DNA of 36,138 bases from Brachionus koreanus (GCA_016987375.1 PJRA01000016.1:1514426-1550563); one strand, 5' to 3'. Positions 1 through 9,015 are shown, counted from the stretch's first letter. Numbers and translations: made by a program. The notes: a model not told the origin generated them from the sequence alone.

Positions 1-42
1 GAATCAAAATCAAGCCTGATACTTAAACATAAAAAAAAAAAT

Positions 43-267
43 TTATTCTTCATCAGTTTCTATGTACTCCAGATCCGAATCTGAATACAATTGATCTAAT
101 TTTTTAAAAAAACACTTTCCATGTCCACATCCTGATCCGATTGAATAGCAAGAGGCAATTTGAGTATTTTTCAGACTAATGTTTCCTTTGTTCAAGTCTA
201 AGCCATGACCATGTCCAAAGCCACTTTTGGCCATATTTGCATCCGTAGCCGGCTTAACACTTTCCAT
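43..267 (-). CDS. Small hypothetical protein, Gly/His-rich with acidic tail (74 aa)
   Basis: An intronless frame from the ATG at 267 to a TAA at 43-45. I do not recognise the family. Visible features are GFGHGHG near residues 18-24, a second cluster GCGHGKC around residues 48-54, and an acidic C-terminus (YSDSDLEYIETDEE). There is no signal peptide or membrane segment. The His and Cys positions could bind a metal, but that is inference. An in-frame TTG lies two codons upstream, and the ATG is the natural start. A TCACGTGA palindrome about 110 bp upstream may belong to its promoter. The 3' end is 42 bp from the window edge. Low-complexity bias alone could keep this frame open, so confidence is moderate. 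Confidence 0.5.
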   Translation of the reverse strand: MESVKPATDANMAKSGFGHGHGLDLNKGNISLKNTQIASCYSIGSGCGHGKCFFKKLDQLYSDSDLEYIETDEE

Positions 268-375
268 AGTCAATTTTATTTCAAATTTGTTTATAAAATT
301 AAAATAGAGCTTTAGAAAAAATTAAAATACTTAAAAATATTTCATGTACAAATTAAAGGAAATCTAAATTACAAT

Positions 376-383
376 TCACGTGA
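376..383. promoter_or_regulatory. E-box palindrome TCACGTGA
   Basis: An 8-bp palindrome containing the CACGTG E-box, the kind of site bound by USF/MITF/MAX-class bHLH-zip factors. It lies about 110 bp upstream of the small gene that starts at 267. The same octamer occurs upstream of the mini-eIF4G gene at 33647-33654. The rest of 268-626 is AT-rich spacer between that small gene and the 3' end of RSPH1, with nothing else recognised. Confidence 0.35.
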
Positions 384-626
384 TATCAAAAAAAATTTAT
401 ATTGTTTTACTAGAATTAAATTGGGAAAGAAAGGCATGTCTCAATCGAAAAAAGGATTTTTTGACATTCCTAAATAAGCTATTTTTTTTTTTATTTAATT
501 CAAATTAATGTGATTCAACACTGACCAAAATAAGTGTCTTAAAAAAAAACAACTAAATTTTTTTAAACTGATAAAATTTTATTTTAAAAAAAAATTATTT
601 AATGTCTTAAATAATTAACAAAAACT

Positions 627-1666
627 TTAGTCTTCTGCTTCATTTTGTTCATCGCCTCGGTCTTCTGATACATCATCTAGATAAAATAAAATTTAAAATT
701 TTTTTTTTCGTATTTAAATAATCAATTACTATCATTATTTCCATTTTCTGTATTGTCATCTTGGTTTCCATCATTACCTGCATTAGACTCGCTGCTTTTG
801 TCGTCATCTTTATCTATCAAATCTTCTGGCGACGGCTCAAACATGTTAGATAGTTGCTGTGTTTTCTCAGCAATCCATTTGCTGGTAATTACTGGTGGAG
901 CATCTTCGTCAGCACCATCTTCCAAAGGCTAAAAATAAAGATTAGCTTCATTTTCTATTTGTTGGATTTGTTTTACTTGAGCTGATGTTAAATATTCTCC
1001 GATTTGTTCACAGCCAAGGTCAAAGACATATTTTCCATTACCTCTAGGCTAAAGTTCAAATAAAAAAAATTCAAAAATAAAAGATAATATTATATTATTA
1101 AAATATTACATAATTTTCTTTGAACTTTCCGACAAATTTATGATTTTTGTGTATAATTTCTCCGTGTCCAGTCATTTTTCCTTTTTTCCAAAGTCCCACA
1201 TATTTACTACCTGTTTCGGCATAGAAATAAGATCCTTGACCGTGACGTAAATCTTGTTTCCACTCTCCTTCGTATCTGTCTCCATTTGAATAGTGATATA
1301 CACCATAGCCCTCTCTCAAATCATCAACCCAAGAGCCTTCATATTTCGAGCCATCTAAATAGAAAAAAGTTCCTTGGCCATGTTTTTTGTTCTTGACATA
1401 CTCGCCGATGTACCGGCATCCATTTTTGAATTTGTATGTTCCTTGACCATGTCGTTTGCCATGTTGATAATAGCCTTCATATGAGTCTCTATTTGGTAAA
1501 ACAGCTTTACCGTAGCCATGTCTTTCTTTCTCTTCATTTCTTTCACCCTCATATTCCTTTTCAGAAAAAAATTAGAATCAAATAAAACCATGATTGATTA
1601 AAATTTTACTCCAATGTATACTCCGGATTCTTCTTCTAATTCTTCTTCTTCCTCGTAGTCGGACAT
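627..1666 (-). CDS. RSPH1: Radial spoke head 1 homolog (MORN-repeat protein)
   Basis: Five exons: 1610-1666, 1110-1556, 977-1048, 730-928 and 627-676. All four introns (48-61 bp) are GT/AG, and they join into 274 aa. The protein opens [13 protein letters not shown], like vertebrate RSPH1. It then has six MORN repeats, for example [16 protein letters not shown] and [16 protein letters not shown], ending with the family segment [14 protein letters not shown]. The block [19 protein letters not shown] matches the conserved part after the MORN array. The tail is acidic and Asn/Asp-rich. RSPH1 is a radial-spoke head subunit of motile 9+2 cilia, working with RSPH4A/6A and RSPH9. The order and wording of the motifs make the assignment firm. 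The last two exons are the least certain part of the model. Confidence 0.95.
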
Positions 1667-1953
1667 TTTTTGGGTTAATTTTAGAAAAAAATCTTTAAGT
1701 TTGAAACTTAGAGTGGGTTTTAGTTTTTGTAAAAGGTTTGAATTTAGTTTTAATCAAAATAAATTTGTTGTGAAGTTGTAACCTTGGTAACTGAGAACCA
1801 CAAAAGAAGAAAAAATTATGTTAACATTTTTGTTAAAATTAGAGGCAACAAAAAAGTCTTGGAAAAAAAATTTCAAACTGAATTAAAAATTTTATTGATG
1901 CACCAATATTATACAAAAAAAAATATAAAAAAGAGTTTTAGTAGTTGTGTCTT

Positions 1954-2103
1954 TTACCAAAGACCAAATGGAAGAGAAGTGTATGGCAAAGAAGAAGCAA
2001 TGGCAGGTGTGGAACCATAGTATTCTAGACCAGTGTATGGTAGAGCTGAATATGAGTGCAAACCATATCCATAAGAAGCAGCTTCTAATCCCCAATATGA
2101 CAT
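1954..2103 (-). CDS. 49-aa Tyr/Gly/Ser-rich peptide, copy A
   Basis: An intronless ATG-to-TAA frame of 49 codons. The predicted protein begins MSYWGLEAASYGYGLHSYSA and ends SLPFGLW. It contains two copies of S-[AS]-L-P-Y-T-[GS]-L (residues 19-26 and 37-44). It has no Cys or Lys and no signal peptide. I do not recognise the family; a structural or condensate-forming peptide is only a guess. Support for a real gene comes from the TATA box about 60 bp upstream (2161-2169), an AATAAA after the stop, two further intact copies (4225-4374 and 4768-4917), and a decayed copy at 16.4 kb. The longer frame 2085-2279 on this strand is only the conserved promoter/leader read in another phase. Confidence 0.7.
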   Translation of the reverse strand: MSYWGLEAASYGYGLHSYSALPYTGLEYYGSTPAIASSLPYTSLPFGLW

Positions 2104-2160
2104 TTTTGATTCTTTTTTGATTGTTGTTTTTCTAATTTGAATCTAAAAATTTTCAACAAA

Positions 2161-2169
2161 CTATTTATA
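2161..2169 (-). promoter_or_regulatory. TATA box of peptide copy A
   Basis: TATAAATAG on the minus strand, about 60 nt upstream of the ATG at 2103. That leaves room for a leader of about 30 nt. It is identical in sequence and spacing to the box of copy C. Confidence 0.6.
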
Positions 2170-2459
2170 CTCGTTCTTTTTGAAAATAATATCCAGGTAT
2201 TTTTTCTTCGAATTTCTTTAAATGCCAATTTGTCAATAATCAATAAATTGATGTTGTCATTTAGAAAAACTATTTTCAAAATATTTAGGAATTTTCTTTG
2301 ATTTTTTTGTTTACTTTTGTTATGAATTGATATGGTATGCGATTATTTATATTTCAATTTCAAATTTTTCAATGTTTCTACGTAATATTTTTTCTTTGGT
2401 TCTTTTATTCAAAAGATGATTAGATTCAAATTTTTTACAAAAAATTAGCGTCCGCTGAT

Positions 2460-2918
2460 TTAAAATTTCCTTAATTCTATAATTATAATTTGCATTCTCA
2501 TACTTTTGCCTCTTAATGTTACCCTTTTCCTTTCTGATACGGATAACGGAACTTTAGATAGCTGAGCATTTTTCAGTCGACTGGCTTTTTTATACATTTC
2601 AGTCACATTTCCTTTTACTCTTCTTTCACTCAGATTTGTTAGCCTCATCTTCAATAATCTCATTTCATAGTCCATAGCTATCAAAATCAAATGTATTTTT
2701 GTTTGCCGTTCCTGTACTTTTTCTAATGCATTTACATCCGTCTTTTTACTTGAATTTCACACTTGCACCTGAAACTCTAGATGAGGTTTTACCATAGATG
2801 TATATAATTTTGCCCATAAGCTCTTAACGTTCGCTTTAGCATTCCAAGCATCTCATTAGCATTTGTACATGCACTTTTTACCTGCGCAGTTCATTTTAAA
2901 TCAGATTTGAATTCTAAA
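2460..2918 (-). mobile_element. Decayed LINE reverse-transcriptase C-terminal fragment (family 1)
   Basis: Read in broken minus-strand frames, this gives the non-LTR retrotransposon RT thumb/C-terminal signature. A block like VKSACTNANEMLGMLKRTLR is followed by LWAKLYTSMVKPHLEFQVQV and ALEKVQERQTK. Next come YEMRLLKMRLTNLSERRVKGNVTEMYKK and a short tail. These match the family pattern A.ANRMLG.IKR / LY..LVRPHLEY / LEKVQRRATK / YEERL..L.L..LE.RR.RGD.IE.YK. At least one frameshift and several in-frame stops make it non-functional. Region 2919-3340 beyond it holds nothing recognised. Confidence 0.75.
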
Positions 2919-3340
2919 ATTAAATAAAAAAGAGGAATAAGATTAAATTTTAAATATATAACTTTATTTTTCTTTATGGTTCACATTAGTTCATATTTTT
3001 TGTCATTTGAATATTACTAATTAAATTTCCTATTTTAGGTGAAAAAGTTTTATATAATTTTCTTAGACAAAAAATTTTTCTGACGAATATTTTTGTCAAC
3101 TGAAATCTTAAATTTTTCAGATTTTGGATAATCATCAAACAGATGATAAGTCATATGGTTCATATTCTTAAATAAAAAATTCAATTTGAATGTTTAAATA
3201 ATTTTTAAAATTTAATTTTGCACTTAAAATTAACTCAGATTTAAATTTAAACCTGATTTTTTTCAATTGTCAAAATAAAAATGTTATTTTTGTAGTAGTA
3301 GTAAGTTGAATTGCAACTCGGAAATTACTCGAGCAGAGCT

Positions 3341-3858
3341 CTAATTAGTTATAGCAGTAGCTTCTTTTTTCACAATCAATGCATCCAGTTTCGACTTAAA
3401 AATATTCAATGTTTTTACACCAGCCATCTCTTCCGGTAATCTATTCCATTTATTTACAACTCTATTTGGAATAAAATAGAAACGCTAGGAACAGTTTTTT
3501 TATTCGTTCACTACGTAAAGTCTTAGAGTGCTTTCTTAAATCATAAATTTGACCGCTTTGATCATAGATTAACCCTTTTCTAATTAGGACTATCTCAATT
3601 TTATTAAAGATCTTAGGCATCTGGATCAGATTTCCTCTCAATCTTTTCAAATTTAAGCCCATTAGGCCGAATTTTGGGAAGCGTGTTGAGTAAGTAAGAT
3701 GCTTTAAATTTGGAAGAAACTTGGTAGCCTTACGTTGAATTTTTTCTCTGATATCGATATCGTTTTTAAGGTAAGGACATCAAAAGCTTATGGCGAAATT
3801 ATCTTTAAATATTGTTATAATCTTGTTATCATCAGCGCACGCTTTCAAAAAAAAGAAA
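3341..3858 (-). mobile_element. Decayed LINE reverse-transcriptase fragment (family 2)
   Basis: This minus-strand fragment starts with a catalytic-box remnant (ACADDNKI) and jumps almost directly to the thumb region. It then reads CPYLKNDIDIREKIQRKATK, a GLMGLNLKRLRGNLIQMPKI block and a KHSKTLRSERIKK stretch. After a frameshift it gives VVNKWNRLPEEMAGVKTLNI with the terminal residues AITN and a stop at 3341-3343. The W-to-TGA change before CPYLK and the shift near 3480 show decay. It differs from the fragment at 2460-2918 at aligned positions, so it is a second family or an older copy. The short distance from the ADD box to the thumb implies an internal deletion. From 3859 to 4118 the DNA is AT-rich with no gene seen. 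Confidence 0.8.
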
Positions 3859-4224
3859 AAAAGATAATAAAAAATTAAATGATAAATGAAATATTTTATC
3901 AAATAATTTCGATTTATTTTTACTGATTTTTATAATAAACAAAATTTTTATTTTACTTTTAATTGATATATATTTTTTAAAGTTTGATTCAAATCTAAAA
4001 AAATTGAACAGTTTTCTAGTTAATTAAAAATTTTAAATCATCCAATATAAAAATGCATATGTAATAAAAATTTAATTAAATAAAGAAAGCAGTTAAAAAA
4101 AAAATCTTTTTTACTTAAGAAAAAGTCTTGAAAAAAAAAATTTTCAAACTGAATTAAAAATTTTATTGATGCACCAATATTATACAAAAAAAAATATAAA
4201 AAAGAGTTTTAGTAGTTGTGTCTT

Positions 4225-4374
4225 TTACCAAAGACCAAATTGAAGAGAAGTGTATGGCAAAGAAGAAGCAATGGCAGGTGTGGAACCATAGTATTCTAGA
4301 CCAGTGTATGGTAGAGCTGAATATGAGTGCAAACAATATCCATAAGAAGCAGCTTCTAATCCCCAATATGACAT
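4225..4374 (-). CDS. 49-aa Tyr-rich peptide, copy B
   Basis: Same length and frame as copies A and C, with two predicted substitutions: G14C and P45Q. The 3' flank back to about 4119 is homologous to copy A in direct orientation. Homology stops at the start codon on the 5' side, so this copy has a different upstream region. That region still holds a TATAAATA on the same strand about 72-79 nt from the ATG (4446-4453). The intact frame despite the promoter change argues for selection or a very recent copy. Function is unknown, as for copy A. Confidence 0.6.
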   Translation of the reverse strand: MSYWGLEAASYGYCLHSYSALPYTGLEYYGSTPAIASSLPYTSLQFGLW

Positions 4375-4445
4375 CTTTTTTTAAAATTTGGTTGATATTT
4401 TGCTGATAAAGCTTTAACTTTTTAGAATAAAAAAAAAATTTCGTT

Positions 4446-4453
4446 TATTTATA
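4446..4453 (-). promoter_or_regulatory. TATA-like box of peptide copy B
   Basis: TATAAATA on the minus strand, 72-79 nt upstream of the ATG at 4374. It lies in sequence not homologous to the promoters of copies A and C. In DNA this AT-rich it could be chance. Confidence 0.3.
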
Positions 4454-4701
4454 ATATTTAAATGAGAAACTTTTTTCTTGGTAATAATTTCAGATCTTAT
4501 CTTCTGCATTTATTTCTTTTTTTTTTAAAAAAAAAGAAAAACAATTCATAACAAAAGTAAACAAAAAAATCAAAGAAAATTCCTAAATATTTTGAAAATA
4601 GTTTTTCTAAATGACAACATCAATTTATTGATTATTGACAAATTGGCATTTAAAGAAATTCGAAGAAAAAATACCTGGATATTATTTTCAAAAAGAACGA
4701 G

Positions 4702-4710
4702 TATAAATAG
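4702..4710 (+). promoter_or_regulatory. TATA box of peptide copy C
   Basis: TATAAATAG, with the ATG 58 nt downstream of its last base. It is identical to the copy A box and recognisable upstream of the decayed copy at 16.6 kb. Confidence 0.6.
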
Positions 4711-4767
4711 TTTGTTGAAAATTTTTAGATTCAAATTAGAAAAACAACAATCAAAAAAGAATCAAAA

Positions 4768-4917
4768 ATGTCATATTGGGGATTAGAAGCTGCTTCTTAT
4801 GGATATGGTTTGCACTCATATTCAGCTCTACCATACACTGGTCTAGAATACTATGGTTCCACACCTGCCATTGCTTCTTCTTTGCCATACACTTCTCTTC
4901 CATTTGGTCTTTGGTAA
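4768..4917 (+). CDS. 49-aa Tyr-rich peptide, copy C
   Basis: Predicted protein identical to copy A: 49 residues, eight Tyr, two Trp, and rich in Gly, Ser, Ala, Leu and Pro. An internal eight-residue motif with the core LPYT occurs twice, 18 residues apart. The C-terminus is FGLW. It has a complete minimal gene layout: TATA box at 4702, short leader, ATG at 4768, TAA at 4915-4917 and AATAAA at 4976-4981. There are no introns. Lack of Cys, of a signal peptide and of basic processing sites argues against a toxin or a classical neuropeptide precursor. Function unknown. Confidence 0.7.
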   Translation: MSYWGLEAASYGYGLHSYSALPYTGLEYYGSTPAIASSLPYTSLPFGLW

Positions 4918-4975
4918 AAGACACAACTACTAAAACTCTTTTTTATATTTTTTTTTTGTATAATATTGGTGCATC

Positions 4976-4981
4976 AATAAA
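4976..4981 (+). terminator. Poly(A) signal of peptide copy C
   Basis: AATAAA 58 nt after the stop codon. The same context is present downstream of copy A and copy B on the minus strand. Confidence 0.5.
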
Positions 4982-5310
4982 TTTTTAATTAAGTTTGAAA
5001 TTTTTTTTTTAAATTGTCATGTTTATTCTAAACATTCTTTAAAATATTGTGCATTAATAGATATTAGATATTTATTATTATATAAAAAAATTAATTATTT
5101 GCATTATGAAGTTTGGTTTTATATTTTTTTCAGAGTTTCAGGGATCTCTGAAGGAAAAGGGTGTGAGAACTTTTTTTTCAACTTTAAATAATTTATCGTC
5201 TGGCAAAATCAGCGCAATCATTTGACTTTTTTTAAAAAAAAAAATTAAATTTTTATTTTTCAGGTCGATTTGTTTTTGATATAATTTGGTAGTTCATATT
5301 TATTGTAAAA

Positions 5311-5907
5311 ATGTTTAAATTTGCAACAAACATTGCTCGATTATCAAGTGGTGCTAACTTATTATCCAGAAATTTTTCTAATATTCCTGAAGTAAAGATC
5401 TTTTTAATGTTCTAAAAAAATTTAATTTTTAACAAGAAACTGTGGAATTTGGGAAAACTTAATCATGTTGCAATTGCAGTACCAAACATTGATAAGGCAG
5501 TAGCATTTTACAAAAATGCACTTAAAGCGACAAAAGTTTCAGACAAGGTCGCCCAACCTGAGCATGGAGTTTACACTGTTTTTGTAGAATTGGGCAATAC
5601 AAAAATAGAAGTATCTTAATTGCATTTGATTTTCATATTTTATTTTTAATTTTTTTTTAATATATAGCTTTTATATCCTCTTGGCGAAAAAAGTCCGATT
5701 CAAGGATTCTTAGACAAAAACGCTAATGGTGGCATTCACCATATATGCATTGAAGTTGACAATATTCATGAAGCTATGAAGACAGTGAGAGAAAATGAAA
5801 TAAGATGCTTGAGTGAAGAGCCACGTATTGGGGCTCATGGAAAACCTGTAGTCTTTTTACATCCTAAAGATTGTTTTGGTACACTAATAGAATTAGAAGA
5901 AGCTTAA
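5311..5907 (+). CDS. MCEE: Methylmalonyl-CoA epimerase, mitochondrial
   Basis: Three exons (5311-5391, 5437-5610, 5668-5907) with 45- and 57-bp introns, giving 164 aa. The first 27 residues (Arg/Ser/Asn-rich, with LSRNFSN) look like a mitochondrial presequence. The rest is one glyoxalase/VOC-fold epimerase: LWNLGKLNHVAIAVPN, PEHGVYTVFVELGNTKIE, GGIHHICIEVDNI, IGAHGKPVVFLHPKDCFGT, ending LIELEEA. The metal-ligand His in LNHVAIAV (residue 37), the HH of the second half and the Glu of LIELE are all in place. It interconverts D- and L-methylmalonyl-CoA in propionate breakdown, upstream of the B12-dependent mutase. Length is near the usual 165-176 aa. AATAAA-like signals follow within 30 bp. Confidence 0.95.
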
Positions 5908-7510
5908 ATATTTTAAAAATAAAATAAAATTGGCGCTCAATCTTAAGTGAAAACTCAAAAATAAATTTCATAAGCAAAATTTTTATCTAGTTTAATTGAT
6001 TTAAGAATATAAAAAATTTATTTTTTTAAATAATAAATAAAAGAATAAACAAATCTTCGCATTTGAAATTGTGCTCTGTTGAATATATTTTATTATATAA
6101 AAATTTATTTTAAAAAAAAAATCATTCATAAAAATTTTAAATTGTTAGTTTTAATACACACAAAATTAATTGAACAAAATTTAATTTGTTATCTTTTTTG
6201 TTTCTATTCATTATTGGTATTAGACAGATGACCAATTTTTTCTAAGTATTCCAATACACAATTATTCCTTTCTGAAAAAAATCTCTTACACTCAGAAAAT
6301 TTTTCAAATCTTTTATCATTTGAATAATAAAAAGTATCTATTACTTCTTGTATCAAAATCTTATTAATCCATTTTGATGATCAATCTTTTTAATTCCTTC
6401 AAAAAATTTTTTTTCATTAAAATAAAACTGATAATCACATCTTTGTTTGAATTCCTATGTTATTTTATGGTGGAGTCACGTGTACTATTTATGAACAAAA
6501 TAAAAAGAAGAAATAAATTAACAGAGTATTTATTTCAAAAAATATTATTTAATTTTCTTTTTGTTAGCTTTAATCAATTGATCAATAAGTTTATCTGAAC
6601 GCTAAACGAGTTATTTTATTGATGAAACTAGCTTTGAAAACGGTATGTTGTATCTTGTATAAGCTAAAAAATATAAAGGATCCGTATCCATTAAATATCT
6701 TTTTGTAGAGACCACATGCACATGGTCAAGTTAAAAGATTTGTTAAAGTATCAGGTTTTATCATACTATGAGAAAAGTTTTCTATTGCAAAGAATATTAA
6801 AAGAGTTACTAGGTTTTTGAATAATGTATACTTTTGTAGTTAATTAATCAGAAAAATTTAAAGAAATTTGAGAAAAAAATTGTTTTTGGGACTAAAACAT
6901 GGCGATATTTATTTCCATATTCTTTATTATTTTTTCCGAATTTTTTCAATGTCAAAACCTTTGACAATTGTATTTAAAGCTTTCCTTTAATTTCCTTTAA
7001 TCTCAATTTTTTCTATTTAATAACTTTTCAAAAAAATTAAAATCGACTTCATTCTAATCACTTGAATTAAATTCAAATAAATATTAATTAAATTTTTTTA
7101 AACTTCTCTTAAAAGCCAAGTATACTGAACCACAAATGTTTTTCTCCCATTTAGTAATTGTAAATGAATTATTATAAAATTCTTTTTAATTAAAATGTTA
7201 ATTTTTATATGCAATTTTTTTTGTTTTTAAACAATTTTCTATTTTCTTTCGTATATGTTTTTATAATAGTCAATAGAAATGAATAAAAAAATATTTATTT
7301 AGATCTTTGTATTTTCAATAAAAAGAAAATATTTCTAACTAAATCATAAGCATAATTTTAGCTTACTTCTGAACGAACACAAAAACAAGCATGATTCATA
7401 AGCTAAACACGGAACCTCTCGGACCAATGAGTCCATTTAAATTAATCCTTAATATTTTGATTATCTAAATTTGTCATCTAAAACCACTTTTTGTCAAAAA
7501 AAGTTCAAAA
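5908..7510. other. Gene-poor AT-rich spacer
   Basis: About 1.6 kb between MCEE and ARGLU1. I find no gene I can support. There are only short frames, one of them minus-strand with a C-x9-C spacing near 6190-6310, and a CACGTG near 6477. The DNA is extremely AT-rich with homopolymer runs. The last 60 bp should include the ARGLU1 5' leader. Confidence 0.5.
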
Positions 7511-8607
7511 ATGGGTCGAACAAGGTCAAGATCTGTCGAAAAGCACAAAAAAAGAAAATCAAGAAGCAGGTCCCACAGCTACTCTGAATCAAGAAGACAT
7601 ACCAAATCAACCAAGCACAAGCGAAACCGTTCGCGTTCAAGAGAAAGAAGAAAACGCAACAAAAAGTGTTATCTTAATTTATCTATTTTGAAATTTTTTT
7701 ACAATATTATCAAAGATTGTACAGCAAATCGAGATCACAATCTAGAGCTTCTTCAAATTCTTCAGTTGACATTGAAGCTGAACTGAAAAAGAGAGAAGTT
7801 GAAAAGAATCAAAAACCGACTTCAAAGTATAAGTCACTTTTTGGTCTAATTAAATTGCTAAATTTTGTTATTTTTAGTGAGTCAAGTGAGGATAGTGAAA
7901 AAAAATTTGAAGAGGAAGTAAAGAGACGCGTGGACATTGAAGTTGAAAAACGAATGCAAGAGGAAATTGCAAAGCGTGATGCGGATATTGAGATAGAAGT
8001 TCAAAAGCGTCTTTTGATTGCTAAACAATTAATGGAAAAAGAAATGCTAGATGAATTAGAGAAACAAAAGCAGACCCAGTTTAAGGCTTTTCTTGAAAAA
8101 GAAGTACTTGAACATGTTTTTTTGTATTTGGTCTTAGCAATTCTATCGCATTTAAAAAAACTTAAATTTTTAGTTTCAGCTCAGCCGCATTTTACCAAAA
8201 TTGATGCGCACAAGATCGGTTTGTGTTCTTACACATTGAGTTTTTCATTTATTTTTCTTATTTATTTTTGATGAATTTTATAAAATAATCTTTTATTTTT
8301 AAAGGAGGATGAGAATAGAAAACGGGCTGAGCTAAATCGTATAATTAACGAAAATAATAGAAAAATTGAAATGCAACAAATAAAAATGGTAATTTTAATA
8401 ATTTTTGTTTTAAATTAAAAATTTTTTAATAATTCTAAATTTAAGGCTGAAGAACAGCATAGATTAGTTGAAGAGCAGCGCAAGCTACTTGAAGAAAGAC
8501 AAAAATTTGAAGAAGAAAAACGCAAAAGAGAGGTCGACGAACAAAAATTAATATTGGGTAAACAGGGCACTCGGCCTAAATTGTCATTTAGTCTATCTAC
8601 ACGTTAG
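7511..8607 (+). CDS. ARGLU1: Arginine/glutamate-rich protein 1 homolog (splicing/transcription cofactor)
   Basis: Five exons (7511-7665, 7725-7826, 7878-8103, 8305-8388, 8446-8607) give 242 aa; human is 273. The N-terminus is RS/RK-rich (MGRTRSRSVEKHKKRKSRSR), the domain linked to splicing. The rest is a long charged helix with FEEEVKRRVDIEVEKRMQEE, EIEVQKRLLIAKQLMEKEML, INENNRKIEMQQIKMAEEQH and the diagnostic C-terminus LILGKQGTRPKLSFSLSTR. The family works in nuclear-receptor/Mediator transcription and in alternative splicing. Introns are 51-59 bp except the third (8104-8304, 201 bp), which stays open for 56 codons and holds a candidate cassette exon. The acceptor of exon 2 was set at 7724 because it restores KSRSQSRASS. 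Confidence 0.93.
8180..8218 (+). other. Candidate 39-nt cassette exon in ARGLU1 intron 3
   Basis: Inside the long intron, TTTCAG precedes a 39-nt segment and GTTTGTG follows it. The segment is exactly 13 codons, has no stop in the ARGLU1 frame (LSRILPKLMRTRS) and is clearly richer in GC than the surrounding intron. Skipping it gives the family's usual sequence, so it would be optional. No transcript evidence is available to me. Confidence 0.35.
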
Positions 8608-8696
8608 AAAATATTAGATGACTATTTAGTTCTTATGCAAGTTTTCTTTATATTTGTTATATTTTTATTATTTAATTAAATGTAAATTTTTTTTCT

Positions 8697-8702
8697 AATA
8701 AA
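8697..8702 (+). terminator. Poly(A) signal of ARGLU1
   Basis: AATAAA about 90 nt after the ARGLU1 stop. From here to 9015 the spacer is AT-rich with nothing recognised. Confidence 0.45.
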
Positions 8703-9015
8703 GTTAATTTTTTGATTTTGTTTTAATTTGAAGATGCAATAACTATTCATAAGCGAGTTTACTTAACCAGGTAACTTCCAGAACATTTTAGAGCACTAAT
8801 AAAGATTTTTATACACATTTTAAACCTTAGCATACTGTACTATTAATATAATTAAATAATTTTTTTTAAAGAGCACTATTTGGTGAAGAACATGCAGCTT
8901 TTTAATAATAATTTAAAAAATGAATTTTAAAACACAAAATTATTTTGTAAAATGTAGTTAATTTAAGAATGTATTGAATAAAAGTCAATATAAGGATTTA
9001 TTTAGAAAAAATTTA

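Larger units (their letters stand above)
1862..2329 (-). repeat. 468-bp inverted-repeat copy A (peptide gene plus promoter)
   Basis: This block is nearly identical, in reverse complement, to 4542-5009. It includes the TATA box, 5' leader, 49-aa frame and 3' flank with poly(A) signal. Its 3' flank also matches copy B (4119-4374) in direct orientation, starting about 10 bp further out. Homology to copy C stops at a TATGAATTG at about 2321-2329. The near-absence of differences, even in noncoding DNA, points to recent duplication or gene conversion. Confidence 0.85.
4542..5009 (+). repeat. 468-bp inverted-repeat copy C (peptide gene plus promoter)
   Basis: Reverse-complement partner of 1862-2329, with almost no differences across promoter, leader, coding frame and 3' flank. 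The two arms are separated by about 2.2 kb that holds copy B and both LINE relics. The genes in the two arms face outward. Confidence 0.85.

Noticed and set aside
2085..2279. 64-codon frame on the minus strand (and its identical twin on the plus strand at 4592-4786)
   Set aside because: It is the promoter and leader of the 49-aa gene read in another phase; it contains the TATA box and is duplicated only because the whole block is.
5143..5160. Near-palindrome TTCAGGGATCTCTGAA upstream of MCEE
   Set aside because: One mismatch, no partner elsewhere in the window, and about 150 bp from the start codon; not enough to call a regulatory site.
6190..6380. Minus-strand short frame with a C-x9-C spacing (SECKRFFSERNNC), possibly a CHCH-type mitochondrial protein
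   Set aside because: No start codon in frame, a stop upstream, and no clear splice site to rescue it. The second C-x9-C half is missing.
6622..6770. Plus-strand two-exon micro-ORF (MKLALKT + RPHAHGQVKRFVK...) with clean GTATGT and TTGTAG signals
   Set aside because: Only 27 codons and no certain homolog. It looked faintly like the start of a COX6C-type subunit, but the remainder is absent.
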